Source of the DNA: Acestrorhynchus altus
Lineage: Eukaryota > Chordata > Actinopteri > Characiformes > Acestrorhynchidae
DNA length: 64,000 nt
Direction of reading: 5' to 3'
NCBI GenBank assembly: GCA_034509495.1
Contig: CM067515.1
Coordinates: 16,023,058 to 16,087,057 of the forward strand
Of the stretch, positions 46,600 to 56,377 are shown one piece after another (positions within the stretch are counted from its first letter, which is position 1; each line of letters opens with the position of its first letter). The notes beneath the pieces are model-generated. The model did no database searches, had not been told where the DNA came from, and was given only the letters and a program-made list of their open reading frames with translations. A program made the translations under genes and the position numbers.

Positions 46600-46891
46600 C
46601 CCTCGTGGTAAACCTTGCATCCCATGATTCGGCATTCAGAAAAACCTCGGACTCCCGAGCTGTTTAGTGTGTTTATCTGGGGGGTTTTATCTCCCTTTGC
46701 TGCCAAAAAACAGAGTTCATGCATATAAAAAGGTTTTATGGCTGGATTAGGCTGCTTTGCCCTTATCAGGATGCTGCAATGTGTAGACACACTGGCACAG
46801 TGGCCCAGACGCTTTGCCAATAAAGAGATTTTGATCGGATTATGGTCAGGCCTTGCCAAACAAGTCGAAAGGGGAAAAATGAGTTTGAATG
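46600..46891. promoter_or_regulatory. candidate conserved non-coding element, copy 1 (cut by gap)
   Basis: Repeat-free block with homeodomain/CDX-like 'ccaataaagagattttgatc', 'ggctggattagg' (OTX/PITX-like GGATTA), GATA-like 'gggttttatctcc' and 'catgcatataaaaagg'. No known protein reads through it. Regulatory role is inferred. The intact version is at 49630-49921. Confidence 0.3.
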
Positions 46892-47025
46892 NNNNNNNNN
46901 NNNNNNNNNNNNNNNNNNNNNNNNNNNNNNNNNNNNNNNNNNNNNNNNNNNNNNNNNNNNNNNNNNNNNNNNNNNNNNNNNNNNNNNNNNNNNNNNNNNN
47001 NNNNNNNNNNNNNNNNNNNNNNNNN
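46892..47025. other. assembly gap (134 N)
   Basis: A run of N placed between two near-identical 2,896-bp ends. True missing sequence may be zero or even negative (overlap). Confidence 0.99.
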
Positions 47026-47274
47026 GTGTGTGTTTACACATAGTTTACTAACCTTATTCACTGTCCCATACAGTGATATATAAAACTATTCAGGGAATAT
47101 GCAGTCACATATATGTGTGTATGAGTATGTCTATAAATGCCATAATACATGCATTTATCAATGATGTAGACAGTTATTTATGATGTATAGAGTGATATGT
47201 ACAACTGCAAAGAGTATATAGTGTTTGATATGAAGACTAAACTTTTCTGAAATGACCAATCAGTGGGTATACAG

Positions 47275-47583
47275 TAGGGCTGTATGACATTAAAAATATA
47301 TTACAATATTAAAAAATGCAGGAATTTACCTGATGTCTCCAGAAGTCAATGTTCCTGCATGTCATGATATGAATAATACACTGTTTGTCCAATAGTAAAC
47401 CAAAATTAATTATATTGGGCAAATATATTCAGCCTCTGGTAGATATGTTATGTAAAATGAGATCAGTGCTAATTTTTGTTTTGTTTTAAGCAGTTATTTT
47501 CTATTTTATATTGCACGACATGTGACTATTGCACATGCACAGATTGCAAGAACAATGCTAAAACAATATATTGTGCAGCCCTA
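47275..47583. mobile_element. 309-bp hAT-type MITE (assembly copy)
   Basis: Same element as 44245-44553, repeated by the contig overlap, including its GTATACAG flanks. Confidence 0.85.
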
Positions 47584-48384
47584 GTATACAGTGATATATA
47601 CAACTGTTAACATTATATACATCAATATTTACACCTCTTTAAGTGATATACATTAATATACTTATTAAAGGCTGCTTCTAAAACTATCCATTAAACCAAA
47701 AATCTTTGAGGAGCCTTTTATTTGTTTTGCTGCTTTAGCTCAGTGTTCTGATGTCAGGTGAAGTGCCAGCCAGTGTTGAGGCATTTCGGCAGCATTTAAA
47801 CATTAAAGATGCTTCTGTTCACTTCTGAATTCATTTTGCTCTCACCACTGGCCATTATATCATTAGTAAAAACAGGTTATCCGGTTGCTCCAGGAGTCAT
47901 ATACGGTATACCACAATGTGTTACAGATGAGATGGTTTACTTTAGGTCATATGCACCTTTACTTTGAATCCTACAGATTTAGTTTCATCTTTACCGCCTG
48001 TTTTTGTGCAGTTTCAGCAAACCGTAACCTGCTGTTTCTGTTTCTGAGACTTACCACCAGTTTGCATCTTGTGGTAAACCTTCAGAGGTCATGCTAGCAT
48101 CTTTTGATCTGCATCCTAGTCTTTGACACATTTGTGCCTACATAAATGCATCCTGGAGAGGTTGTAGTTGGGGTTTTTTTGTTTTTGGTTTTTTTTTTTT
48201 TCATGTACTCAGCATTTTTTCTTCAGCATTCTTTGGTCAACTGCGGCTGTTTTCTCGGTCTTTTCAATTCTTTGCTGTTGCTAAGCTCACCAGTGCACTC
48301 TTGCTTCTGAACAGTGCAGCTACAGTTGAGTTTGATTACCTGTTGTACTGGTGAAGTGATGGCCTTGGTGCTTAGGTTGAGAGA

Positions 48385-48763
48385 GACCCCACTGGACCAC
48401 CACAGAGCAGGAATTATGTGGGTGGTGGGTCATTCTCAGTGCTGCAGTGATGCTGATATGGTGGTGGAGTGTTAGTGTGTGTTGCACTGGTTGGAGTGGA
48501 TCAGACACAGTGTTTCAATACTGTGTCCACTCACTGTTCAATCTGTTGAACACTCCTACTTGTATGCTCCATCTTGAGAAGTCAGAGACAGACGCTCAAC
48601 TGTTCGAGTTTTCACAGGACACTGCCCACAAGATTCTGCTGGCTGGATATTTCTGGTTGGTGGACTGTGCTTGGTCCAGCAGTGACACTGAGGAGTTTAA
48701 ACACTCCAGCAGCACTGCCATGTCTGATCTTCTACCAGTGCAGCACACACTAACATGCCATTA
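48385..48763. mobile_element. palindromic MITE-like repeat (assembly copy)
   Basis: Same as 45355-45733, duplicated by the contig overlap. Confidence 0.7.
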
Positions 48764-49351
48764 GGTTTATGTATGTATATGTATACATTATTATAAAATT
48801 TTATGTATAAATATAATCATTATACATTCTACTTGCCAGGATGTATTTTAGTAAACAAATATTATTAATAAAATACAAATTAGATACATTGACCTTTATA
48901 TATTGGTAGTATTAGTGTTATTATTATTAGTAGTAGTGTAATAATATCTTACAACATATTAATAAATGTTGCATATTTATTGTATATTAGATATATTCAC
49001 TTGCCATGACATTATTTCTTCCTGTCCAAAAACTGTGTCACCATCCAGTTACTTATGACCAGGCCTGTGGGAGCTTAACAGTCAGGATTTGACTGGCCTA
49101 CTTTTCCAGCAGCAGCAACAGGAGCACTTACTTAAATTTGACCTTACTGGACAAAACTGGCATTTTTGTGGTCTGTGTCTTCATGCATACGTGTGTTTAG
49201 AAACGAAACATGCTTATTACGTGAACAGCAGGCACAATGAAAAGCCACGGACAATTAAAGCCATTATCCAGTCCAATACAATTAGTGGAGTCGTTCTCAT
49301 TCCCACTATTAGCGGTGAAGTCATAGATTGTATCAGCAGGGTAGTGCATGG

Positions 49352-49354
<3 letters not shown>

Positions 49355-49419
<65 letters not shown>
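49355..49419. repeat. (GT)n microsatellite (assembly copy)
   Basis: Identical in length to the tract at 46325-46389. Confidence 0.97.
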
Positions 49420-49421
<2 letters not shown>

Positions 49422-49629
49422 GTCGTGGTCAGCCTCAAACCTTTAGGCCAGGGAGAGCGTGTGAGTGGTAATGGTGCGTTGCGTTCTTTGGGCGCTAAAC
49501 TCAAACATGTGCAGCAGGCCAGGCTCCCCTCCACTTTGATCTGTACGTGGAGTCCGGCCTATCAGATACGCAGCACTCCTACTTATTTATCTGACTTTTT
49601 ACTGCCGGTTCTCTGAACTTCTGCCAGAG

Positions 49630-49921
49630 CCCTCGTGGTAAACCTTGCATCCCATGATTCGGCATTCAGAAAAACCTCGGACTCCCGAGCTGTTTAGTGT
49701 GTTTATCTGGGGGGTTTTATCTCCCTTTGCTGCCAAAAAACAGAGTTCATGCATATAAAAAGGTTTTATGGCTGGATTAGGCTGCTTTGCCCTTATCAGG
49801 ATGCTGCAATGTGTAGACACACTGGCACAGTGGCCCAGACGCTTTGCCAATAAAGAGATTTTGATCGGATTATGGTCAGGCCTTGCCAAACAAGTCGAAA
49901 GGGGAAAAATGAGTTTGAATG
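49630..49921. promoter_or_regulatory. candidate conserved non-coding element (copy continuing past the gap)
   Basis: As 46600-46891, but here the sequence continues beyond 49921 with 'ggtttggtttgtactttg', so this is the version to use for comparison with other fish. Confidence 0.3.
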
Positions 49922-50819
49922 GGTTTGGTTTGTACTTTGATATTGCATGTTTCTCATTTCTGCAGTTTATGAAATGTTTGACTAAGCTGGACCCAGCCGT
50001 ACCTGTACATTTTGCATTGATTTGTAAGACGTGTTCCAGGGCTCTATGGTTCCACCCACATAAAGGCTACCTCTCTTTGTATCAGTCATATCTATCTTAC
50101 ATACAGCATGTGATGTTTACGCTTTCAGGAAGGCCGTTCCTGAACATCCTGTACAGTTTGCTCTTACCATTATTATATTGATAATACAATGAAAAGATGA
50201 CATCTTGGATGATGTCTTCCATTAATAAGTCTTCAATTAATAAGATTGCTGTAAGCATTTTGTTGGCAGATGATTTTTGCCTAGTTCGGGCTTTATGTCT
50301 CAACACAAGCACAGTTTACAACCAATTTAATAAAACAGTTCTACGAAATAAAAGTGACTCAAAGCAGCAAAACAGTCAGTCAGTCATTATTTTAGCCACT
50401 TCTTCCTGTATAGCATCAGGCACGGTCGTCAGGCATGGTCAGTTCCTACCATGTGCATTTTTGATAGCCGGGATGAAACCAGAATACCTGCATGGACACC
50501 AAAATAGAGATGGTGGAGATGTCTCTATATATCATATCTACATAATCATGATCAAGTGTCACACTACTTAATAGTATTCCCTATATATTTCCCTATATTA
50601 TGTCAAGTTTTGGTATATTTTGGTGCTTCAGACACCCTGCATGCAGAACTGTATTCAGGGTAAGGGTTAAGTAATGAACTTTTGATCCACTATTCCTTTA
50701 AGGTCACAGTGTGTGGTTCTGCTTGTGAGCACTGTATGGGTTTGTGGGTTTGACCTTTACTTGTCACCACTCCCCTCAATGTTTCAATTAAGAAAATCTG
50801 CTGAGTTGGAACTTATCCC
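49922..50819. other. no recognised feature
   Basis: AT-rich intronic DNA directly upstream of nfic exon 3. The end of the 49768-50181 frame has no family resemblance. Confidence 0.5.
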
Positions 50820-50824
50820 TCTCT

Positions 50825-50855
<31 letters not shown>

Positions 50856-50857
50856 AG
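50820..50857 (+). promoter_or_regulatory. nfic: nfic intron 2 polypyrimidine tract and 3' splice site
   Basis: A (CT)n-like tract of nearly 40 bp ends in CTCTCAG|AG. Using the first AG (50856-50857) gives a 75-bp exon with phase 1 on both sides, which matches the next intron. Using the second AG (50858-50859) would shorten the exon by 2 bases and break that symmetry, so the first was preferred. Confidence 0.75.
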
Positions 50858-50932
50858 AGGCAGCGGAGCAAAGCAGTAGTCCCCGAACAGGTATTGGTTC
50901 AGATCAGGAGGACAGTCGAGCCGCCACAATGG
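50858..50932 (+). CDS. nfic: nfic exon 3 (linker after the NFI DNA-binding domain)
   Basis: This 75-bp exon encodes (x)AAEQSSSPRTGIGSDQEDS followed by RAATM. It matches the vertebrate NFI-C linker AEQSGSPRTGMGSDQEDS, which is not shared by NFIA, NFIB or NFIX. It ends ATG-G|gtaaga (phase 1). NFI-C is a nuclear CCAAT-box/TTGGC-binding factor. This segment is a Ser/acidic-rich linker between the N-terminal DNA-binding/dimerisation domain and the C-terminal transactivation domain. Start and end were chosen from splice signals and frame continuity with exon 4 (G|AT gives Asp). Confidence 0.9.
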
Positions 50933-51009
50933 GTAAGACTTTCACCACACATGCATACAAATGGCAAATTACCCCTTAATATTACAAGGCCAGAAGTATA
51001 TCTTTAAGG

Positions 51010-51110
51010 AATTCAGCTACTTTAAGTTGTTCCCATTGCTGATGCAGATATTCAGTCTAGGTTTTCAGTAAAATCTTCATAGTAAATCACTGACCAGTAG
51101 AAGGTGGAGC
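51010..51110 (-). mobile_element. family A fragment, copy 11
   Basis: 'gaattcagctactttaagtt' then 'gttcccattgctgatgcaga' and 'tcactgaccagtagaagg' are degenerate family A landmarks in complement orientation. Confidence 0.45.
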
Positions 51111-52139
51111 AGCTACATATGAGCCTAAGGTCAACTAGCTAGAAAGGTAAAAAGTAACCCAGCATCGGGTTGTTTTAGGATCAAGGTCTTAAAATACTCA
51201 TATATAAAAATGATATAAGATAATACATGTCAAAGACATGTCTAAATCCTAAAAGTCATGACATTACAACTTGCGTGAGTGTGTGTGAGTGTGTATGTGT
51301 ATGGGTAGGTGGGTGTAGCTGTGTGAGCATGCTGCAGATTCTGTAAAGCACAGTGCAGGTCATGCTTCTTCATGCATGTGTTAAAGCAGTAAGTGCTTTT
51401 CTGCACTGTACAAACATCCTGTTTATACAGCAGAACCTACATAGAGTTCATAGCTTCACAAACCCACACCCTTATACACCTCTCACACACACACACACCG
51501 CACTGCTTGAACTAACACTTGTGTGCCCACAAACACACTTCAGTGCCCACATATGCATATAGTTCACCACTCACACACGCTAAACACGTTAAAACTGAAT
51601 ACATTTAAAGATGAGCCGTTTAAATATAACATTAGAATAAACCCAAATTAAAATGAAGTTATTGGTCAGAATGTGCTCTTGGTCTGTGAAGTTGATACAT
51701 TGGATAAAAAAAAACACAGATTTGGGTGCTGATCACACACCCAGCTGGCATAGTGGGTTGTTTATTTGTGTTCAAATGTAAAATTACTTGTATATGTCAT
51801 CAGTGTCCTGCACAAAACTTGTTTGTCTATTTTTGCTGTATTTCACTGTTTGACATAATGTGAACCTTTTAGTTATTTTTATTTTGTCAGAACTGTATGA
51901 TGAATGGACCTGTAAAACTGCTCCTAAATGTCTTCAGGAGAAAAAAACGTAGAAGAATAAAATGTTATTTTCCTTGTCCTATAAATTTGCCATTGTGCAT
52001 TCTGAAGTTTCTGAATGACAGTGACAATACATGCACTAGCACAGCTCAAAAAAATTACATTTTCATTTACTTATCTGTATTTCTTGATGAAAAAGAAAAA
52101 TACAATTTCTCAAATTATTTCAATATTTAATTTTGAGTT

Positions 52140-52625
52140 TATTACTTTTTAAACAGCATAAATACTGTGTCTCATTCTGCACACACAACTACAATCATGG
52201 GTAAGACTGTTGACCTGACATTTGTCGACAAGAGGATCATTGACACCTTCCACAAAGAGGGCAAGTTCATGATAAGTTTACTGGAATGGGGAAAAGTGGT
52301 GGGAAAAGCATTGTCAAAAAAGGAGAGCTTCACAAGTTGTGGACTTCTTCAGAAAAGGGGCTACAACTGCAGCGTTCCTGATATCAGGCCAGTCCTGAAG
52401 CAAAGACAAAGTCAGAATCACCTTACCTGGGCTAAGGAGAAAAAGACCTGGACTGTTGCTCAGTGCTCCAAAGTCCTCTTTTCAGACTAAAGTCCAGTCT
52501 TTGCTGTCCACACTCAAAATCTACTAGTAGATTTTAGAGCCCTGTATGCTTCCATTTGTTGACAAGCTTTATGGAGATGCTGATTTCCCAGCAGATTGTG
52601 CCCAGTGCTAAAACATCTTGTATGT
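52140..52625 (+). pseudogene. Tc1-like transposase pseudogene, subfamily E
   Basis: The frame 52167-52490 contains the start MGKTVDLTFVDKRIIDTFHK (HTH) at 52197. It then jumps, by internal deletion, to GLLQKRGYNCSVPDIRPVL and LTWAKEKKTWTVAQCSKVLF. It ends SD-stop at 52490, so the open frame terminates immediately after the first catalytic Asp of the FSDES motif. A later scrap (about 52555-52610) reads VDKLYGDADF. The linker after the HTH and most of the catalytic domain are gone. Distinct from subfamilies B-D and F. Confidence 0.85.
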
Positions 52626-52963
52626 GATATAAACAAAAAACATTGCTTTATAATGTCCAGAGTCAATGTTGTCCAGAGTCAAAATCTACCAGGAGATTTT
52701 AGAGCACTGTATGCTTCCACCTGTTGACAAAATGGATTTTTGATTTTCATAAGCTAAAAGCCTTACTGCCTTAAAGTATTGAAATATTTTGCATTATGGG
52801 TAATGAATATAAAACATATATCCTGTTTGAATTAAATTATTAACAAAAATAAACAAAACTATACTTGCTTGGTGATTTTTTCACCAAAAACTTTTGTTTG
52901 CATAAGACCAATAATAGTGTAGAAAATGGCTTAAAACATTTTGTTTTTTATTAGTGATTTATT

Positions 52964-53150
52964 TAATGGACTCCCAAAGTGAGTCCTGGAGACCTCACAC
53001 TAGGCTATTGTTCATACCTTCACTTATTTAGCACACCTAATTGAACCCATGTTCTGATAAGCAATGTTCTCCTGTATTAGTTCAAGTAGAGTAACACACG
53101 AAAGTACAGATCAAGGGGTTCCACTGCACTAGCTTTGGGAATCACTGTCC
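52964..53150. mobile_element. short inverted-repeat element (GTGATTCCCAAAG ends)
   Basis: The left end 'ggactcccaaagtgagtcct' and right end 'agctttgggaatcactgtcc' are imperfect inverted repeats. The interior includes 'agcacacctaattgaaccca'. Non-coding, about 190 bp. Confidence 0.5.
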
Positions 53151-53248
53151 AAGGTATCCAGTGATCTGAGCTGGAAGAAGTTATTGTGAGTGTATAATCA
53201 TATTATAACGGCTTCATTGTTCTGTTTCCCATATTCCCTTTTCCACAG

Positions 53249-53323
53249 ATGGGCCTGAGTTTCAGGAGAGCTTTGTCACATCGGGAGTGTTCAACGTGAC
53301 AGAACTGGTTCAAGTGTCCAGAA
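53249..53323 (+). CDS. nfic: nfic exon 4
   Basis: A 75-bp exon after a ttttccacag acceptor, phase 1 on both sides. It encodes D-GPEFQES then FVTSGVFNVTELVQVSR, the strongly conserved NFI segment with the 'SFVTSGVF-VTEL-VS' signature. It ends with a lone A before gtaagc, giving Thr with exon 5. It is part of the region joining the DNA-binding domain to the transactivation domain and is present in all four NFI paralogues. The ELVQVSR ending fits NFI-C. Confidence 0.93.
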
Positions 53324-54059
53324 GTAAGCTAAGCTCAGAGCAGGTTGACCAAATAACATTCCCCAGCAAACACTAACAAACACAGTGAACTAATGTTAAC
53401 TGTTAGGAAACGTTTGGAATGGTCTCTCTCTTTGGCTCTCTCTTTGAACTTTGTTCATGCTTGATTGCCAGCAGCAGTTGTTTGTATGGCAATGTTGGCT
53501 CAGCCTTTTAATTCATTATTCCTCTTTAGTAATGTCATTTATCAATATTGTTGTGATCACAAGCTTGAACATGATCTCAAACTACCCCTTCAATCAGTTA
53601 AACACACCCAGCTGGGGACAAATGATCTCATGAAGTGTTTATATACTCAACAATCTACTTAAGTTATTTGTAAGATTATTAATAGATTTCTAGGGTGCAT
53701 GTAAATGTAGCCAAAGATGAGAACAGGTGAGCAAAATTCGTGACAATGTGTGCAAACATAAATTTGAAATAGAATAGGGAAGACAGCTCATATTGATATG
53801 TTAAATAACCAAAACTTCTGATACTGACATCATTTTAATGTTGAAGAACTATATTTAGACATGAATCATTATAACCAAAACATCTGTCTAACTTTAACTT
53901 TTAACTTTTGTTAATGTTTTAAAACATGAACTTTCTTTGGTAGAACAATTTGTGTGCTTAAAATCATTGTCCAGCTGTTGAAAGTCAGCTCACTGACAGA
54001 TGTCATGACATTTACCTGTAGAATTTGCTGGAATAATTCAGAATTCATTGCTCAACACC

Positions 54060-54540
54060 TTAAAGATCGAGGAGCTGTTCATCGACTTTAGGAGGTCCAG
54101 ACCAGTTCTGATTGAGGGAGATGAGGTTGAGGCTGTGGACTCCTTTAGGTTCCTTGGACTTTGGCTGTATAGCAAGCTGGACTAGACATGTAACATCAAC
54201 CACCTGTACAGAAAAGGACAGAGCAGGATGTACTTTCTGTTGGCATGTTCTTTAGTTAGCATGAAGCTGGGGGGTGGGGGTTTGGGTGTGTGTGTGTGGG
54301 GGGGGCGGTGGTGTGGAACAGAGGATGGGAAGGAGCAGCAGTAGCAGTAGCCAGTAACCTGCAACCCGACAGCCACCACAACACAACCATATATTCTGAT
54401 ATAGTCCCTATATTATATATTCTCTATTTTTTTCTATATTGTTTCTGTACTGCATTGTTGATGCTGCTGCTGGAACCTTAATTTCCCTGAGGGAACCCTC
54501 AGTAAATTTCTATCTAATTTAATCTAATCTAACACCAGAT
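54060..54540 (+). mobile_element. Rex/CR1-like LINE 3' fragment
   Basis: The + strand reads IEELFIDFRRSRPVLIEGDE, then VEAVDSFRFLGLWLYSKLDW and INHLYRKGQSRMYFLLAC, the late RT/C-terminal part of a fish LINE ORF2 (the FLG-LDW and KGQSRLYFLR motifs). It is interrupted by stops and a G-rich insertion (54268-54310). The tail 'ccttaatttccctgaggga' followed by 'tctaatttaatctaatct' is LINE-type. Confidence 0.8.
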
Positions 54541-54744
54541 ACTGAAAGCAATCCCATGGATAATACATACTTGGATAAACAAGCAAGTTTGGTTCTCTAC
54601 TTTTATCTATTTTTAGGATTTGTAAAATCTGTTGCAAATTATGCAGCAATATAGAAATTTCAAGTGTCACTGTATATAATATAGTACATAATATTATGTA
54701 ATTATTTTACACATATTTTCATGTAAATCGAATTTTTTTTGTCC

Positions 54745-55320
54745 TGATTACCACATTGTTTATTATGAGACCTCCCCCTGATTTTGATTGGTCATAATCC
54801 CCACCTCATTTTTCCTGAGAACTCCCACTGACTGTGGTCATAATTGTTGTTTCCTGACTTCAATTGGTTATAATCACCTTAATGTTTTCTGAGACCCCTG
54901 CTTGAATATCAATGGTTCTTATGACTATGTCATTTGTTATGAGACCTCCCCCTGACTGTGATTGGTTCTAATCATGACCTTGTTTTTCCAGAGACCCCCT
55001 ACTGACTGCAATTAGTCTTAACCATGACACTTTTTGTGCTTGTCTTTAATCACTGGCTAGTTTGTTCAGACAACTCTTTCTTACTGTGATTTGTCCTAAT
55101 CATTGCGTTTTTTGTTTTGAGATTTGTTATGAGACCCCCCTGACTCTGATTATCTGTAATCACTACAATGTTTGTTCTGAAATCTCCCCCTCAATGTGAT
55201 TATAATCACCACATCATTTGTTTTGTGGCATCTTATATCAGATTGATCATAATCACTCTCTTAACTATCCTAAGACCTCCCACTGAGCATGATTGGTCCC
55301 AATCAAAACATTATTTGTTT
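54745..55320 (+). repeat. degenerate minisatellite (about 55-bp 'gagacctccccctgactgtg' unit)
   Basis: About ten diverged direct copies of 'gagacctccccctgactgtg' followed by 'attggttataatcac' and 'tgtttgttctgagac', for example starting near 54766, 54820, 54890, 54940, 54990, 55130, 55180 and 55270. Several positions are conserved across units ('tgattgg', 'taatca'). Confidence 0.8.
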
Positions 55321-55389
55321 TAATTAATAAACATAACATTTTATCACTGATAATTTTGGCACCGCCTTACATTTGATATACAGGGGTGT

Positions 55390-55720
55390 TGCTGTTTCCT
55401 CAGTGCACTTCAGGTTTACTAAAAGCTTGATGGCTGAGAATATGTTCGGATTGGAGCCGATGTGTCTCCCAGCTGGGATGGTCGTGTTTATCCAGCCAGG
55501 CCGCGCACAGCTGGGGCCTGCGTGCACTGCCAGTGGACAGCCATAACTCAGATGATTACAGCTGACTCTGACGCAGCTCACATTACTACAGCACCGTAAA
55601 GCTGGAATGGCCTCAATCACTTCAGTATGAACCATCCCAGTTCCACAGAGAATGAACCGGGCATCTGTATTCCCCATCCTCATCAACCCTGCGATCGTGC
55701 TCACAGACACAAATTCAAGC
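55390..55720. promoter_or_regulatory. candidate conserved non-coding element in nfic intron 4
   Basis: A repeat-free block between a minisatellite and a (CA)n. Distinctive words include 'acagccataactcagatgat', 'tacagctgactctgacgcag' and 'ggaatggcctcaatcac'. Composition is more balanced than the surrounding AT-rich intron. The minus-strand frame (55770-55324) has no family resemblance. Confidence 0.25.
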
Positions 55721-55723
55721 GCA

Positions 55724-55727
<4 letters not shown>

Positions 55728-55775
<48 letters not shown>
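55728..55775. repeat. (CA)n microsatellite
   Basis: About 23 CA units preceded by GCGCACGCGCA. Confidence 0.97.
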
Positions 55776-55779
<4 letters not shown>

Positions 55780-56294
55780 TCACACATGCCTTCAGACTGG
55801 ACATAATTGTATGTATTTCCCAGCAGATTGTAATCAAATATGACACCTCTTCTCCAGAAGAGACAGAACCCTGCCAGTCTGTCAAACATAATTGATGAAA
55901 TTTATTTGCAATTATCCTCATTCCCACTGGGCTCTCCACTGTCCGAGTCTCAGCCAAGATATGAGCTGAATGAAGGAGTGTAAGAGAGGCCAAGAGAGTG
56001 TGTCCATGAGTGATTTCCCCAGAATCTCAGAACTGTGTACTTTAGAAGACATAAAACCAGAAAGGATAATCAACACACAAGATAATCAATTATATTTCAC
56101 ATATAAAAGGAAGCGAATGAAAAGAAAGTAAGTACAGCCTTTACACTGGTTTCCAGAAACATGGCACTTCACCCAAAAAAAAATCTACATGACGTGTATT
56201 AATTTAGTTTCTTTCAGTGAAGACATATCCAGTAAGTGAATGAATGGAAGAATGAGTGCTTGACAGCATGTGACTCAAGTAAGTGTGCGATTTG

Positions 56295-56295
56295 G

Positions 56296-56374
<79 letters not shown>
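56295..56374. repeat. (TG)n microsatellite
   Basis: About 39 uninterrupted TG units, followed by 'gaataagtgaataag'-type degenerate GAAT/GAGT repeats to about 56700. Confidence 0.97.

Positions 56375-56377
<3 letters not shown>

Larger units (their letters stand above)
43996..46891 (+). repeat. duplicated contig end, copy 1
   Basis: Matches 47026-49921 base for base at a constant offset of 3,030. I saw only two substitutions (44610 A versus 47640 T; 44704 A versus 47734 T), and even the GT repeat inside has identical length. It ends exactly at the first N of the gap. This is best explained as the right end of one contig overlapping the left end of the next. Confidence 0.95.
47026..49921 (+). 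repeat. duplicated contig end, copy 2
   Basis: Second copy of 43996-46891, starting in the trailing GT tract right after the gap and continuing seamlessly into unique sequence at 49922. Frames, MITEs and microsatellites inside it duplicate those of copy 1 and should not be counted twice. Confidence 0.95.
1..50857 (+). other. nfic: nfic intron 2 (3' part, more than 50 kb)
   Basis: Everything upstream of the first recognised nfic exon is read as intron. In vertebrate NFI genes the exon before this one is a single exon of roughly 530 bp encoding the conserved DNA-binding and dimerisation domain. No open frame resembling that domain (its basic KRKYFKKHEKR-type stretch, or the LAYFV end) is present on either strand, so it must lie left of the window or, less likely, in the N gap. 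The interval is filled with transposon fossils, microsatellites and minisatellites listed separately. It also contains an unexpected Eph receptor exon and a duplicated contig end, so its true length is uncertain. Confidence 0.6.
50933..53248 (+). other. nfic: nfic intron 3
   Basis: Begins gtaaga and ends ttttccacag. Contents are a family A fragment (about 51010-51110), a TG/AC-rich stretch (51270-51570), a broken Tc1 element (52140-52625), an inverted-repeat element (52964-53150) and otherwise unassigned AT-rich sequence. Confidence 0.85.

Noticed and set aside
43996..49921. Genuine tandem gene or segment duplication
   Set aside because: Copy 1 ends exactly at the N gap, the copies are nearly identical including microsatellite length, and no gene is involved. 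An unmerged contig overlap explains all of this.
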